A stretch of DNA of 64,000 nt from Paramylibacter ulvae (GCF_014652655.1 NZ_BMZF01000001.1:558001-622000); one strand, 5' to 3'. Shown: positions 1 to 9,218, numbered from the stretch's first letter. A program made the numbers and translations. The notes: a model not told the origin generated them from the sequence alone.

Positions 1-91
1 AACCTATCAATAACGTCCATCGTAGCCATGATCGTTTGATGAAGGGTGGCTTTTTCCAAGGCTCTCCAATTGGAACAGTAAATTCGCTCAT
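1..91 (-). CDS. phnE: PhnE, phosphonate ABC transporter permease (5' end only)
   Basis: Partial gene cut by the window edge. The start codon ATG (positions 91-89) overlaps the phnC stop as ATGA, so translation is probably coupled. The 30 visible residues begin [17 protein letters not shown] and continue with a basic stretch (KRSWLRW) and the start of a hydrophobic segment. That is what the cytosolic N-terminus of an inner-membrane permease looks like. The assignment rests mainly on the conserved order phnD-phnC-phnE, because only the N-terminus is visible. Role inferred: membrane channel of the importer formed with PhnC and PhnD. Confidence 0.7.
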   Translation of the reverse strand, partial: MSEFTVPIGEPWKKPPFIKRSWLRWTLLIG

Positions 92-879
92 TCGGCGGCC
101 TCTACTTCTTCTTCGTCTGCCTCTTCAATCGTCGCTTCCCAATCTTCTTCTCCATAGATCGTCGTTAGCACATCAGGGCTAAGCCCTTCGGGTGAACCAT
201 CGAATTCAATCGCGCCAAATCGCAGGCCAATCACGCGTTGCACGAACATCTGCGCCAACGCCACGTCGTGGATATTTATGATTGCCGCAAGGCCGCGTTC
301 TTTGCACAATTCGCAAATCAATCGCATAATCTGACGAGAGGTTTTTGGATCAAGCGACGCGGTTGGTTCATCAACCAGCAACAATGCGGGGTTTTGAATA
401 AGTGCGCGACAAATACCAACGCGTTGACGTTGCCCACCCGAAAGCTCGTCCGCGCGTTTATCCGCCATATGCGCTAGCCCGACACGATCCAAAAGGCGGA
501 ACGCCTCGTCGACATCTGTTTGTGGAAATCGCCGCAAGAAACTTCGCCAAAAACCAACATAGCCCAAGCGACCAGACAGAACGTTTTCCATAACAGTCAG
601 TCGTTCGACCAACGCATATTCTTGGAAAATCATCCCCATGCGCCGCCGTTCCCGCCGCAAAGCAGCAGCAGACAGACCCGTCAATTCAACATCGTCAAGA
701 TAAACCTTGCCCGACGTTGGCTCCACTAATCTGTTAATACAGCGAATGAGGGTGGATTTCCCCGCGCCTGATGGACCGATGAGCGCCACAACTTGGCCCT
801 CTGGCACTTCTAACTTCAAGCTTTTTAAAGCCTGATCACCAGTTTTGTAGGTCTTTACAAGATTTTCAAGCCGCAGCAT
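88..879 (-). CDS. phnC: PhnC, phosphonate ABC transporter ATP-binding protein
   Basis: ATPase of a phosphonate/phosphite/phosphate-ester importer. Start chosen at ATG 879 ([11 protein letters not shown]), which follows a G-rich ribosome site; the in-frame extension further upstream runs into the phnD-phnC hairpin. The 263-residue product has Walker [10 protein letters not shown], signature LSGGQRQRV and Walker [14 protein letters not shown], the usual length and motifs of PhnC. The C-terminus is very acidic ([12 protein letters not shown]). It lies between phnD (63-bp gap with a hairpin) and phnE (4-bp overlap). Substrate cannot be told from the ATPase. Confidence 0.9.
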   Translation of the reverse strand: MLRLENLVKTYKTGDQALKSLKLEVPEGQVVALIGPSGAGKSTLIRCINRLVEPTSGKVYLDDVELTGLSAAALRRERRRMGMIFQEYALVERLTVMENVLSGRLGYVGFWRSFLRRFPQTDVDEAFRLLDRVGLAHMADKRADELSGGQRQRVGICRALIQNPALLLVDEPTASLDPKTSRQIMRLICELCKERGLAAIINIHDVALAQMFVQRVIGLRFGAIEFDGSPEGLSPDVLTTIYGEEDWEATIEEADEEEVEAAE

Positions 880-911
880 GAAGCCCCCCCGCTCAATAAT
901 TATTTTGGAAA

Positions 912-933
912 GGGCGGGCACCAAAGCCCGCCC
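912..933 (-). terminator. phnD-phnC intercistronic hairpin
   Basis: Perfect 8-bp GC stem (GGGCGGGC at 912-919 with GCCCGCCC at 926-933) and 6-nt loop, ten bases after the phnD stop. There is no strong T tract, so it is more likely a partial terminator or mRNA 3'-end protector that lets phnD exceed phnC. Similar hairpins follow five other binding-protein genes in this window. Confidence 0.6.
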
Positions 934-942
934 AATTAGGGC

Positions 943-1917
943 TTATTCGCAGGCGTAACTCACACCGTTTGCGGTATCAATTTTCCGGATCACTTCCCAG
1001 AATTCCTGATACGTCATCTCAAGGAATTGACCTTCGTTTGATTTTTCAAACTCGGCCTGAAGAGACGTCCCATCCCATTCAAAATTCAAGAACGCATTGC
1101 GGATCTTATCTTTTAAATCTTGGGTCAAGTTATGCGCCGTTCCAAATCCGGTGGTCGGAAATGTCTGTGATTTGTAAATTGTCACAACTTGTTCTGGTTT
1201 GATCACATCACGGCTGATCATCCGTGCTTTGACCGAATTCGCGATAGAGGCAGCCATGTAATCTTTGTTTGCAACGCCAAGAATGGAATTGTCATGTTTG
1301 CCAGAATACACTGGTTCAAAATCGCGATCAGGAAGCAAATCGAAATCGCCCTTCAAGATGGCGCTTGGCGCTTTGAAGCCCGAATTTGACGTCGGAGAGG
1401 TGAATGCCAACTGCTTCCCCTTAAGGTCTTCGACTTTTTCAATGCCAGAACCTGGATAAGTAATGATTTCCATTTCGTACCCAAAATTACCGTCTTTTGA
1501 TGCCATGATGGTAAACGGATTGAAACCCGCACAATTAACAGCAAGCGGATTTGAACCCGTGTTGAAACCCGCAATATGTAGGCGGCCAGATCGCATTGCT
1601 TCGATCTGAGCAGCGTTACTTTGCACTGGGAAAAACACCACCGGTTTTCCCGTTTCATTTTCCAAATGCGTTAAGAAATCAGACCATGCAGCTTTGTAAA
1701 CGGCGGGGTCTTCTACTGGGGTGTAGGCAAAGATGAGCGTGTCTGGATCAACCTGATCCGCAGGATCAGTTGGCGTATCCGCAACAAGATCGCCATCCAA
1801 ATCACAGTATCGTTTATCCAAATCTCCGCGCGGACAATCTTGTGCTGTCGCAGCACCTGCCAACGAGAACGACAGCGCCACAGCAGCGCTCGTCAAAAGT
1901 GAGTTAAGTATTTTCAT
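943..1917 (-). CDS. phnD: PhnD, phosphonate-type ABC substrate-binding protein
   Basis: Periplasmic binding protein for phosphonate, phosphite or a phosphate ester. 324 residues, with a Sec signal peptide (about residues 1-25, cleavage after ATA). The mature N-terminus carries C28 and C38 around an aspartate-rich loop (DLDGDLVADTP, about 39-49) resembling a calcium-binding loop, before the usual PhnD core (PVQSNAAQIEAM, FTSPTSNSGFKAP, GKHDNSILGV). Other cysteines lie in the core and two residues from the C-terminus, so disulfides are likely. Start has a strong GGGAGGATATCAT ribosome site. It leads the phnD-C-E operon. Confidence 0.88.
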   Translation of the reverse strand: MKILNSLLTSAAVALSFSLAGAATAQDCPRGDLDKRYCDLDGDLVADTPTDPADQVDPDTLIFAYTPVEDPAVYKAAWSDFLTHLENETGKPVVFFPVQSNAAQIEAMRSGRLHIAGFNTGSNPLAVNCAGFNPFTIMASKDGNFGYEMEIITYPGSGIEKVEDLKGKQLAFTSPTSNSGFKAPSAILKGDFDLLPDRDFEPVYSGKHDNSILGVANKDYMAASIANSVKARMISRDVIKPEQVVTIYKSQTFPTTGFGTAHNLTQDLKDKIRNAFLNFEWDGTSLQAEFEKSNEGQFLEMTYQEFWEVIRKIDTANGVSYACE

Positions 1918-1940
1918 TATGATATCCTCCCAAGAGGTTC

Positions 1941-1968
1941 ATGTTAACTCTATCACTTAAATTTGCAA
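1941..1968 (-). promoter_or_regulatory. possible sigma70 promoter of phnDCE
   Basis: On the minus strand TTGCAA (1968-1963) is followed 16 bp later by TAACAT (1946-1941), about 24 bp upstream of the phnD start codon. I saw no convincing Pho box (tandem CTGTCAT-like repeats) in the 270-bp gap 1918-2187, so regulation by phosphate is not supported by the sequence. Confidence 0.3.
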
Positions 1969-2187
1969 GGAAGCGATTACCCCCGCATCGGGTTAAGCTT
2001 TGCGAATATTCTCGAATAACGAACAACCACATATCAGCACGGGAAATATCCCCCTGATATTGCTTGTTAACGCGGATGGTGAAACCGGCGCTTCATGATG
2101 AAAAGACCAATTTCCAACCCGAAGTAGCAGAATATTGGGTCGCAGAGCATTGATCGTTCCACAAGAATGGCCGCGCAGCCTTGAAAA

Positions 2188-3057
2188 TCACGGCCAATCT
2201 GAAAACGAAATTTCTTCGGACCTTGAACGCCAAATAGGCGTAAAGGTTTGCCGGAACTGTTTCGGGGCAAGTTTCTCGTGTCGCCGAAAAAAGCGTGTGA
2301 AATATGCGGCATCCGTAAAGCCGAGCTTATACCCAATTTCCGCAACTTGAAGATTCGTCGTCACTAACAACGCTTTGGCTTCTTCCATCAAACGTCGCTG
2401 AATGTGTTGATGCGGAGGAATTCCGATAGCACGCTGCACCGCGTCATTTAGACGATCGCGCGACACACCAATACGAGAGGAATATTCCTTTACAGTCCAA
2501 TGATTTAACAAGTGAAGTTCCACCAAATTCAAAAAATTATCCGAGATATGATGGGGTTGAGGTTCGCTTGTATGTAACGGTGGTGCCGCGATACGCCAAA
2601 TTTCAATCAACAGTAAAGACAGACAATGCAACAGAACAGTGTCGACACCCGCTGCCATTTCATGTGTTTCGGATTCAATTTTGTCGAACAAATTTTCAAA
2701 CGAATGGATCGTTGGTTTGGGAATATCCGATAAAAAGATGCGACGATTAACAACTTGCCGCACATGGGCGGAAATCAAATCTGTCGGTAATGCGCGCCCA
2801 AGAACATGTTCTGGTGTTCGGATCAAGAAACCCCGCGTCCCTGCCGCCAAAGAAATGCGCGTCGACCAACCAGTAGGTGCCCAAATCAAACAAGGGCCAA
2901 TCACATCTCTTGCAATCTCTTGAGAGATAAATTCCCCACGCCCAGAGACGAGCAATACAAACACAGCGCGCTGACCAGTGGTGGAGAATTCAGTATTGGT
3001 CAACGCGCTTTTAATACGCTCGGCTTGAATGGTTTGACGTTCCAAAACGGATAACAC
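2188..3057 (-). CDS. AraC-family transcriptional regulator
   Basis: 289 residues from a GTG start. The C-terminal third has the double helix-turn-helix of AraC/XylS regulators: first HTH around WTVKEYSSRIGVSRDRLNDAV, second around LQVAEIGYKLGFTDAAYFTRFFRRHEKLAPKQFRQ, the conserved signature segment. The N-terminal part resembles a cupin-type effector domain. It is divergent from the Liv-type importer gene at 3230 across 172 bp, the usual arrangement for a local activator. I therefore infer that it controls the plus-strand genes 3230-9997, probably in response to an aromatic compound. It could instead act on the phn genes, but those have their own gap. Confidence 0.85.
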   Translation of the reverse strand: MLSVLERQTIQAERIKSALTNTEFSTTGQRAVFVLLVSGRGEFISQEIARDVIGPCLIWAPTGWSTRISLAAGTRGFLIRTPEHVLGRALPTDLISAHVRQVVNRRIFLSDIPKPTIHSFENLFDKIESETHEMAAGVDTVLLHCLSLLLIEIWRIAAPPLHTSEPQPHHISDNFLNLVELHLLNHWTVKEYSSRIGVSRDRLNDAVQRAIGIPPHQHIQRRLMEEAKALLVTTNLQVAEIGYKLGFTDAAYFTRFFRRHEKLAPKQFRQTFTPIWRSRSEEISFSDWP

Positions 3058-3229
3058 CTCTGATTGGCGGCAAATATTCCGTCAAATGTACCATTATTCC
3101 CTCAATAAGTCTATTATCGAGACAAACTAAAACGCATAGGCTTTATCCCATATCGTGCTGGGAGAGACACGATTTCGAGAACAGCGGTCACTTTAACCGT
3201 TATCCGAATGACCATTTGGGAGGAATATT

Positions 3230-4468
3230 ATGAAGAACGCATTTTCATGCGCTGCATCCGTAGCGCGTCATTTCACGACCTATGCGGTTACATCGCTTGC
3301 CATCGCGGCCAGCGTGACAAGCGTCAGCGCACAAGATCGCGACAAGATATCGATTGGTTATGCCATATCTAAATCGGGCCCCAATGCGGGTGGCGCGGAT
3401 ATGACAGTTACGCCCAATTACGAATTGTGGATCAAAGAGGTAAATCAGGCAGGTGGACTTAAACTACCCGATGGTAGCCGACTTCCGATCGAAGCTATTG
3501 CGTATGATGACCGATCCTCAGCAGAAGAAGTCGTACGCGCGGTCGAACGTCTTGCAACACAAGACAAAGTTGATTTTATCCTCCCACCATGGGGAACTGG
3601 GTTTAATCTGGCCGTGGCACCATTAATGGCAAAATTTGGCTATCCACATCTTGCGGGGGCTGCGGTAACCGACAAGGCACCTGATTTTGTAAAGCGTTGG
3701 GATACTAGCTTCTGGTTCATGGGTGGCAGCGCCGATTACGTTTCAGCATTTACCAAAATCCTTGTCGCAGAACGTGATGCTGGTCGTATTAATAACAAGA
3801 TTGCGATGGTTTCGGTTGCGGACGGCTTTGGTATCGACCTTGTAAAAGCAGCGCGGCCGAGTTTTAAAGCCGCCGGTTTTGAAATCGCTTATGATAAAAC
3901 ATTCCCACCACAAACATCTGATTTCGCCACCATTGTAAGCGAAGCATCAAACTCACAAGCAGATACATTTGTGGCCTTTACCTATCCTCCACATACTTTC
4001 GCGTTAACAAAACAATCAAAGATCGCGAGCTTTAATCCGCCCGTTCAATACCTTGGTGTGGGTGCAGGATTCCCCGTTTATCCAGGAATTGCAGGCAGTT
4101 CGGTTGACGGTGTGATGAGCCTTGGAGGAATTGATCCAAACAACGAGTTGAACACCGCATATCGTGAAAAACACACGGAAATCGTTGGACGCGCACCAGA
4201 TTATTGGGGCTCTGTCTTGATCTATGCTTCATTGCAAATGCTTGGCCAAGCGATTGAACGTGTGGGTCTGGATAAAGCAGCGGTGGCCAAGGAGCTATCC
4301 ACAGGCACATTTGCAACGGTCTTGGGCGATGAAACCCGTTTAGAAGACAATCAGTTGCGCGCGATCAATTGGGTCGGCCAATGGCAAAACGGTCAGTTCG
4401 TCGCTGTTTCACCTGCTGGTGGTTCTGGCACTGCTGCGGTGAAACTGCCCAAGCCCGACTGGGAATAA
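3230..4468 (+). CDS. Liv-type (aromatic?) ABC substrate-binding protein
   Basis: 412 residues; signal peptide with a long n-region ending near SVSA/QD (about residue 34), then a type I periplasmic binding fold (ISIGYAISKSGPNAGGADM, ILPPWGTGFNLAVAPLM, FVAFTYPPHTFALTKQ). This is the family of branched-chain amino acid and aromatic-acid binding proteins. Strong ribosome site GGGAGGAATATT. It heads a livHMGF-type operon that continues into an aldehyde dehydrogenase and an SDR, and faces a feruloyl-CoA synthase operon. I infer an aromatic acid or aldehyde ligand rather than an amino acid; the ligand is not proven by sequence. Confidence 0.85.
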   Translation: MKNAFSCAASVARHFTTYAVTSLAIAASVTSVSAQDRDKISIGYAISKSGPNAGGADMTVTPNYELWIKEVNQAGGLKLPDGSRLPIEAIAYDDRSSAEEVVRAVERLATQDKVDFILPPWGTGFNLAVAPLMAKFGYPHLAGAAVTDKAPDFVKRWDTSFWFMGGSADYVSAFTKILVAERDAGRINNKIAMVSVADGFGIDLVKAARPSFKAAGFEIAYDKTFPPQTSDFATIVSEASNSQADTFVAFTYPPHTFALTKQSKIASFNPPVQYLGVGAGFPVYPGIAGSSVDGVMSLGGIDPNNELNTAYREKHTEIVGRAPDYWGSVLIYASLQMLGQAIERVGLDKAAVAKELSTGTFATVLGDETRLEDNQLRAINWVGQWQNGQFVAVSPAGGSGTAAVKLPKPDWE

Positions 4469-4493
4469 ATTCCGGTCTTCGTTAAACCTTGCA

Positions 4494-4521
4494 GAAGGTG
4501 GCGGATCAACTCGCCACCTTC
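4494..4521 (+). terminator. hairpin between binding-protein gene and livH
   Basis: Perfect 10-bp stem GAAGGTGGCG (4494-4503) with CGCCACCTTC (4512-4521), 8-nt loop, followed by CCTTTCG. It lies in the 77-bp gap after the binding-protein gene. Likely a leaky terminator or 3' stabiliser giving more binding protein than permease. Confidence 0.65.
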
Positions 4522-4545
4522 CCTTTCGTAACAATTGGATAATCT

Positions 4546-5409
4546 ATGCTTGAACACGTCATTAATGGGCTTGTGCTCGGTGGCACTTACGCGCTTGTCG
4601 CAATGGGGTTAACGATGCAGTACGGGATCGCGCGGATCATGAACCTAAGTTTTGGGGACATGATTATCGCTGCCTGTTTTGCCACACATGTTTTATTTAC
4701 CGCACTCGGGATCAGCCCAATTGCAGCACTTTTGATCATCGTCCCAGCGAGCTACGCAATCAACCTTGGTATTTATCAAGTAATGATGAAACCACTGGTT
4801 TCACGTGCCGCCGACGAAGGTGCATTAGAAGTTGACAGCATTCTTTTAACCTTTGGCGTTTTGTTCGTCATCCAAGGGATTTTGTTGATTATGTTTGGCG
4901 GCGGCTATAACAGCTATAGCTTTCTAAACACTCCGGTTAAAATGCTTGGCACAGTCGTCGCTGGCAATCGTTTGCTTGCATTGGTGTTAAGCCTCGCAAT
5001 TGGCGCAGTCTTGGTGTTCATTTTATATCGCACACGCTGGGGCATGATTTTGCGGGCTGTTTCACTGTCCCCCCAATCTGCACCATTATTTGGCATCGAC
5101 ACTGATCGCACCGCGCGAACAGCCTTTGCCATTGGCGGAGCAATGGCGGCAACGGGTGGTGTTGTTGTTTCAATGTTTCAAACATTCACCGCAACGGCCG
5201 GTGTTGTATTCACCATGAAAGCACTGATCGTGGTCATCCTTGGCGGCAAAGGAAGCATCCCAGGGGCGATTGCTGCGGGATTGCTCTTGGGGTTGGTTGA
5301 AACATTTGTTGCCGCCTATGTGGATCCAGGCTTGACGCTAGCAGCGGTCTATAGCGTGTTTTTGTTGCTCCTCTTGGTGCGCCCTAACGGATTGTTTGGA
5401 AAGGTTTAA
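4546..5409 (+). CDS. livH: LivH-type ABC permease
   Basis: 287-residue inner-membrane permease with about eight hydrophobic segments. It shows the LivH-type opening (INGLVLGGTYALVAMGLTMQYGIARIMNLSFGD) and the conserved late loop GGKGSIPGAIAAGLLLGLVE. It pairs with LivM and the two ATPases downstream. Stop is 2 bp before livM. Ribosome site is weak, so translation may partly depend on the upstream gene. Confidence 0.9.
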   Translation: MLEHVINGLVLGGTYALVAMGLTMQYGIARIMNLSFGDMIIAACFATHVLFTALGISPIAALLIIVPASYAINLGIYQVMMKPLVSRAADEGALEVDSILLTFGVLFVIQGILLIMFGGGYNSYSFLNTPVKMLGTVVAGNRLLALVLSLAIGAVLVFILYRTRWGMILRAVSLSPQSAPLFGIDTDRTARTAFAIGGAMAATGGVVVSMFQTFTATAGVVFTMKALIVVILGGKGSIPGAIAAGLLLGLVETFVAAYVDPGLTLAAVYSVFLLLLLVRPNGLFGKV

Positions 5410-5411
5410 AA

Positions 5412-6326
5412 ATGAAAACCTCTTATGCATTTATTTTGGCGGGTGGCGTCTTGGCATTGCTGGCAACAGCACCAGTATTCATATCTGATTACTGGACGGG
5501 CGTTTTGCTTGGGATGACAGGTTACGTCACGCTTGCTACGGCTTGGGCGCTATTTTCTGGCCCAACGCGCTACGTGTCACTCGCAACCGTGGCATTTTTC
5601 GGCGTGGGCGCGTACACGGTTGCGGTTCTCAATGACATTATGCCCTACCCTTTGGTGCTTTTGTGCGCGGCTGGGATTGGCATTACGATGGCTTTGGTTG
5701 TTGGACTTTCGACGCTTCGTCTTGCGGGGGTCTACTTTGTTATATTCACCTTTGGCTTAGCGGAATTGGTTCGCCAAACCGTAAGCTGGTGGGAGGTCAA
5801 CGTAACATACACCATGGGGCGATATGTGTTTTTGCCTTTCGAAGGACGTCACATTTACTGGCAACTACTCGCCTTGGCAGCTGTTACGTTTTTAATTTCC
5901 TGGTCAATTGGGCGTTCACGTATCGGGCTCGCGCTCAAAGCGTTGGGCGATGATGAAACCGTCGCGGCACATTCAGGTGTCGATGTCACACGTATCAAGC
6001 TTTTGCTCTTTGTCATTTCGTCTACGATCATCACGTTGGTCGGGGCGATACAGGCACCGCGCTGGACATATATTGAACCATCAATCGTGTTTAATCCGAC
6101 GGTTAGCTTTATGACGCTCATCATGGCTCTTTTGGGTGGTGCAATGCGGTTGTGGGGCCCTCTTGTTGGTGCGATACCCTTATTTCTGCTTTTTGAGTGG
6201 CTGTCAGGCACCTTTCCCGACCATTTCTCGATCATCCTTGGATTGATGTTCATTCTTATCGTTTTTGTAATGCCAAACGGCGTATTGGCAAAATTCGACA
6301 GCCTTCGAAAAGGATCAAAACTATGA
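5412..6326 (+). CDS. livM: LivM-type ABC permease
   Basis: 304 residues, strongly hydrophobic throughout; second permease subunit of the branched-chain/aromatic ABC importer. Conserved features include the FFGVGAYT-like early segment (VAFFGVGAYTVAV), the EAA-like cytoplasmic loop (SRIGLALKALGDDETVAAHSGVDVTRIKLL) and the C-terminal MALLGGAMRLWGPLVGA segment. Its stop TGA overlaps the livG start as ATGA. Confidence 0.9.
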   Translation: MKTSYAFILAGGVLALLATAPVFISDYWTGVLLGMTGYVTLATAWALFSGPTRYVSLATVAFFGVGAYTVAVLNDIMPYPLVLLCAAGIGITMALVVGLSTLRLAGVYFVIFTFGLAELVRQTVSWWEVNVTYTMGRYVFLPFEGRHIYWQLLALAAVTFLISWSIGRSRIGLALKALGDDETVAAHSGVDVTRIKLLLFVISSTIITLVGAIQAPRWTYIEPSIVFNPTVSFMTLIMALLGGAMRLWGPLVGAIPLFLLFEWLSGTFPDHFSIILGLMFILIVFVMPNGVLAKFDSLRKGSKL

Positions 6327-7051
6327 GCGCCAAACTTGAAATAGCAAACCTTAACAAGCGATTTGGTGGGCTTGTTGCTGTCAATGATGTATCTTTCAAC
6401 CTTGAACCAGGCGAAGTTGTGGGGCTACTCGGCCCAAACGGGTCTGGGAAGACCACAGTGATGAACATGATCTCTGGTGCGCTCGCCTGTGATGGTGGAA
6501 TTGTCCGTATCAACGGCACAGACATCACCAAAATGAAACCACACAAAGTGGCCCGACATGGCGTTGCGCGCACTTTCCAACTTGTCCGTCCATTGCCAAC
6601 GTTGAACGTTTCAGAAAACGTAATGCTCGCACTCGCTTTTGGCAAACAGCGTCATTGGGGCCGCACAGCACGTGAAATGGCAGAGGACAAACTTGCCTTT
6701 GTTGGATTGGCGGGGCGTGGTCAGGAAAAAGTGGGTGACCTGACCTATATTGATCAAAAGCGGTTGGAAATGGCACGCGCCTTGGCGTCCGATCCAGATT
6801 TATTATTGTTGGATGAATGGCTTGCGGGGTTAAACCCATCAGAATTACAAATTGGTATCGACCTTGTGCGACATTTACAAGATCAGGGTATGACCATCCT
6901 GCTGGTTGAACATATTATGGAAGCGGTGCGCGCATTATGTTCGCGATGTATCGTTATGAGCGCGGGCGAAATAATCGCTCAGGGCGCGTGTTCCAAAGTG
7001 TTACAAGAAGCCAGCGTGATCAAAGCATATTTGGGGGACGATCATGCTTGA
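6323..7051 (+). CDS. livG: LivG-type ABC ATPase with atypical signature
   Basis: 242 residues from ATG 6323, overlapping livM by 4 bp. Walker A GPNGSGKTT is normal. The ABC signature, usually LSYGxQR in LivG, reads LTYIDQKR, losing the glycine. The Walker B neighbourhood is LLLLDEWLAGLNPSE, with Trp in place of the usual Pro after DE. The partner LivF is fully canonical. The composite ATP site using this signature may therefore be weak or non-hydrolytic, as in asymmetric ABC proteins. Overlaps livF by 8 bp. Confidence 0.88.
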   Translation: MSAKLEIANLNKRFGGLVAVNDVSFNLEPGEVVGLLGPNGSGKTTVMNMISGALACDGGIVRINGTDITKMKPHKVARHGVARTFQLVRPLPTLNVSENVMLALAFGKQRHWGRTAREMAEDKLAFVGLAGRGQEKVGDLTYIDQKRLEMARALASDPDLLLLDEWLAGLNPSELQIGIDLVRHLQDQGMTILLVEHIMEAVRALCSRCIVMSAGEIIAQGACSKVLQEASVIKAYLGDDHA

Positions 7052-7754
7052 ATTGAATGACATCACGGTATTTTATGGAAAACATTTGGCGGTTGATACG
7101 GTGAATATCACCCTTGCCAAAGGAGAGATTGTCGTTGTTTTAGGCGCAAATGGCGCGGGCAAATCCACCATGCTGAAAGCGGTTGCCGGCATGGTTCCCA
7201 TCGCGACTGGAACTGTTGCGATTGATGGCCAGATTTTTAATGGCATACCTGCGCATCAAATCCCAGACAAAGGCATCGCCTTTGTGCCCGAAGGGCGCGG
7301 CGTTGTTGGGCAAATGACCGTCGAGGAAAATTTACGTCTTGGCGCAACCCCTGCACGAGCACGCGCATTTGAAGATGAGACTCTCGAACAGGTTTTTGAC
7401 ATTTTCCCCCGACTGAAAGAACGGCAAAACCAATTCGTACAAACCATGTCGGGCGGTGAACAACGCATGGTCGAGGTCGGACGCGCAATGATGGCCAAGC
7501 CTGAATTCCTATTGCTAGACGAACCGAGCCTAGGGCTCGCCCCAATTATCGTGGGCGACATGTTCAAAGCCTTGGATCGTGTGCGTGAAACGGGCGTGGG
7601 GCTTTTGATTGTAGAGCAAAACGTAAAAATTAGCCTGCGCCACGCGGATCGTGGCTATCTATTGGAAGCGGGGCGTATCACTGGCTCGGGTAGTTCCCAA
7701 GAATTAATAAACGATGCCGCTGTAAGACAAGCATTTTTGGGTGGAGACAAATAA
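7044..7754 (+). CDS. livF: LivF-type ABC ATPase
   Basis: 236 residues; canonical Walker A GANGAGKST, signature MSGGEQRMVEVGRAM, Walker B FLLLDEPSLGLAP and switch His in LLIVEQN context. Second ATPase of the Liv-type importer. The stop is immediately followed by the ATG of the aldehyde dehydrogenase gene, so transport and first catabolic step are co-transcribed. Confidence 0.9.
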   Translation: MLELNDITVFYGKHLAVDTVNITLAKGEIVVVLGANGAGKSTMLKAVAGMVPIATGTVAIDGQIFNGIPAHQIPDKGIAFVPEGRGVVGQMTVEENLRLGATPARARAFEDETLEQVFDIFPRLKERQNQFVQTMSGGEQRMVEVGRAMMAKPEFLLLDEPSLGLAPIIVGDMFKALDRVRETGVGLLIVEQNVKISLRHADRGYLLEAGRITGSGSSQELINDAAVRQAFLGGDK

Positions 7755-9218
7755 ATGGAGAAGAACATGAATGTGTTAGATCTTTTGATTGACGGCGAAA
7801 AAGTGGCGGCCATCGATGGGAAAACATTTACCCGCAACAACCCCTTGACGGGTGATGTTGCCACCGAGGCTGCGGCGGCATCCGTCGAAGACGCCAAACG
7901 TGCCGCCGACGCCGCCGCTCGTGCATTTCAAGAATGGTCACATATTGCTCCCACTGAACGGCGGCGCTTATTGCTCGCCGCTGCCGATAACTTAGAAGCG
8001 CGCGGTGATGACATTGCAAAAGCGATGGCCGATGAATTGGGCGCTACGGCGGCTTGGGCCGGTTTTAACGTGATGCTCTCTGCTGGAATGTTACGCGAAG
8101 CCGCGTCTATGACAACCATGATCAAGGGTGAAATCATCCCATCAAACCGCCCGGGTTCCATGGCCATGGCGATCCGCCAACCCGCCGGTGTTGTGCTTTC
8201 TATCGCGCCGTGGAATGCGCCCGTAATTTTAGGGGTCCGATCAATCGCAATGCCGTTGGCCTGTGGGAATACAGTTGTGTTAAAATCCTCTGAATTGTCA
8301 CCACGCACCCATGCTTTGATCGTTGAAGCCATACAAGCAGCAGGTTTACCCAATGGTGTGCTCAATGTTCTGTCTAACGCACCCGAAGACGCTAATAAAA
8401 TCGTTGAAACCCTCATTGAACATTCCGCCGTGCGCCGGATCAATTTCACGGGGTCAACGCGTGTTGGGCGCATCATTGCAAAACTTGCCGCAGAAAATCT
8501 GAAACCTGCCTTGCTTGAACTGGGTGGCAAGGCACCGATGATCGTCCTCGCAGACGCTGATCTTGATGCCGCAGTCGCTGCCGCAGCGTTTGGTGCCTAT
8601 ATGAACCAGGGCCAAATTTGCATGTCGACAGAGCGCCTTATCGTTCACCAAGATATCGCCGATGTCTTTGTTGAAAAACTAGCGGCCAAGGTCCGTGGCC
8701 TTAAGGTTGGTGACCCGCGCCAAGGCAACACGGAACTTGGTTGCGTTGTTGATGCGAGTGCAGTCACGCGGATCATGTCCTTGGTACGTGATGCACAAGA
8801 CAAAGGTGCAAGCATTGTCGCGGGTGGGCACGCCGACGGGGTCTTGATGGAGGCAACTTTACTCGATCATGTCACCCCTTCTATGCGCGTTTATGCCGAA
8901 GAAAGCTTTGGCCCCACAGCATCTGTCGTGCGCGTTGGTAGCATTGACGAAGCGGTACGCGTTGCGAATGATACTGAATACGGCTTATCCGCGAGTGTGT
9001 TTGGACGTGATACAGTACAGGCGATGAATGTCGCAAAACGGATCGAAAGCGGAATTTGCCATATTAATGGACCTACGGTTCATGACGAGGCACAAATGCC
9101 ATTTGGCGGCGTAAAGGATTCTGGTTACGGCCGCTTTGGCGGCATGGCAGCAATCGAAGAGTTCACGACGCTGCGTTGGATCACGATCCAAGATGGCCAA
9201 CCACATTATCCGATTTGA
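7755..9218 (+). CDS. salicylaldehyde/vanillin-type aldehyde dehydrogenase
   Basis: NAD(P)-dependent oxidation of an aromatic aldehyde to the acid. 487 residues; catalytic Cys289 (NQGQICMSTER) and general base Glu255 (LELGGKAP), with FTGSTRVG at the cofactor fold. The segments REAASMTTMIKGEIIPS, APWNAPVILGVRSIAMPLACGNTVV and the C-terminal HYPI are typical of the salicylaldehyde/vanillin dehydrogenase branch. The operon contains an importer, and a feruloyl-CoA synthase lies nearby, so vanillin or 4-hydroxybenzaldehyde is a plausible substrate; this is inference. An alternative start at ATG 7767 has GGAGAAG just upstream. Confidence 0.85.
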   Translation: MEKNMNVLDLLIDGEKVAAIDGKTFTRNNPLTGDVATEAAAASVEDAKRAADAAARAFQEWSHIAPTERRRLLLAAADNLEARGDDIAKAMADELGATAAWAGFNVMLSAGMLREAASMTTMIKGEIIPSNRPGSMAMAIRQPAGVVLSIAPWNAPVILGVRSIAMPLACGNTVVLKSSELSPRTHALIVEAIQAAGLPNGVLNVLSNAPEDANKIVETLIEHSAVRRINFTGSTRVGRIIAKLAAENLKPALLELGGKAPMIVLADADLDAAVAAAAFGAYMNQGQICMSTERLIVHQDIADVFVEKLAAKVRGLKVGDPRQGNTELGCVVDASAVTRIMSLVRDAQDKGASIVAGGHADGVLMEATLLDHVTPSMRVYAEESFGPTASVVRVGSIDEAVRVANDTEYGLSASVFGRDTVQAMNVAKRIESGICHINGPTVHDEAQMPFGGVKDSGYGRFGGMAAIEEFTTLRWITIQDGQPHYPI

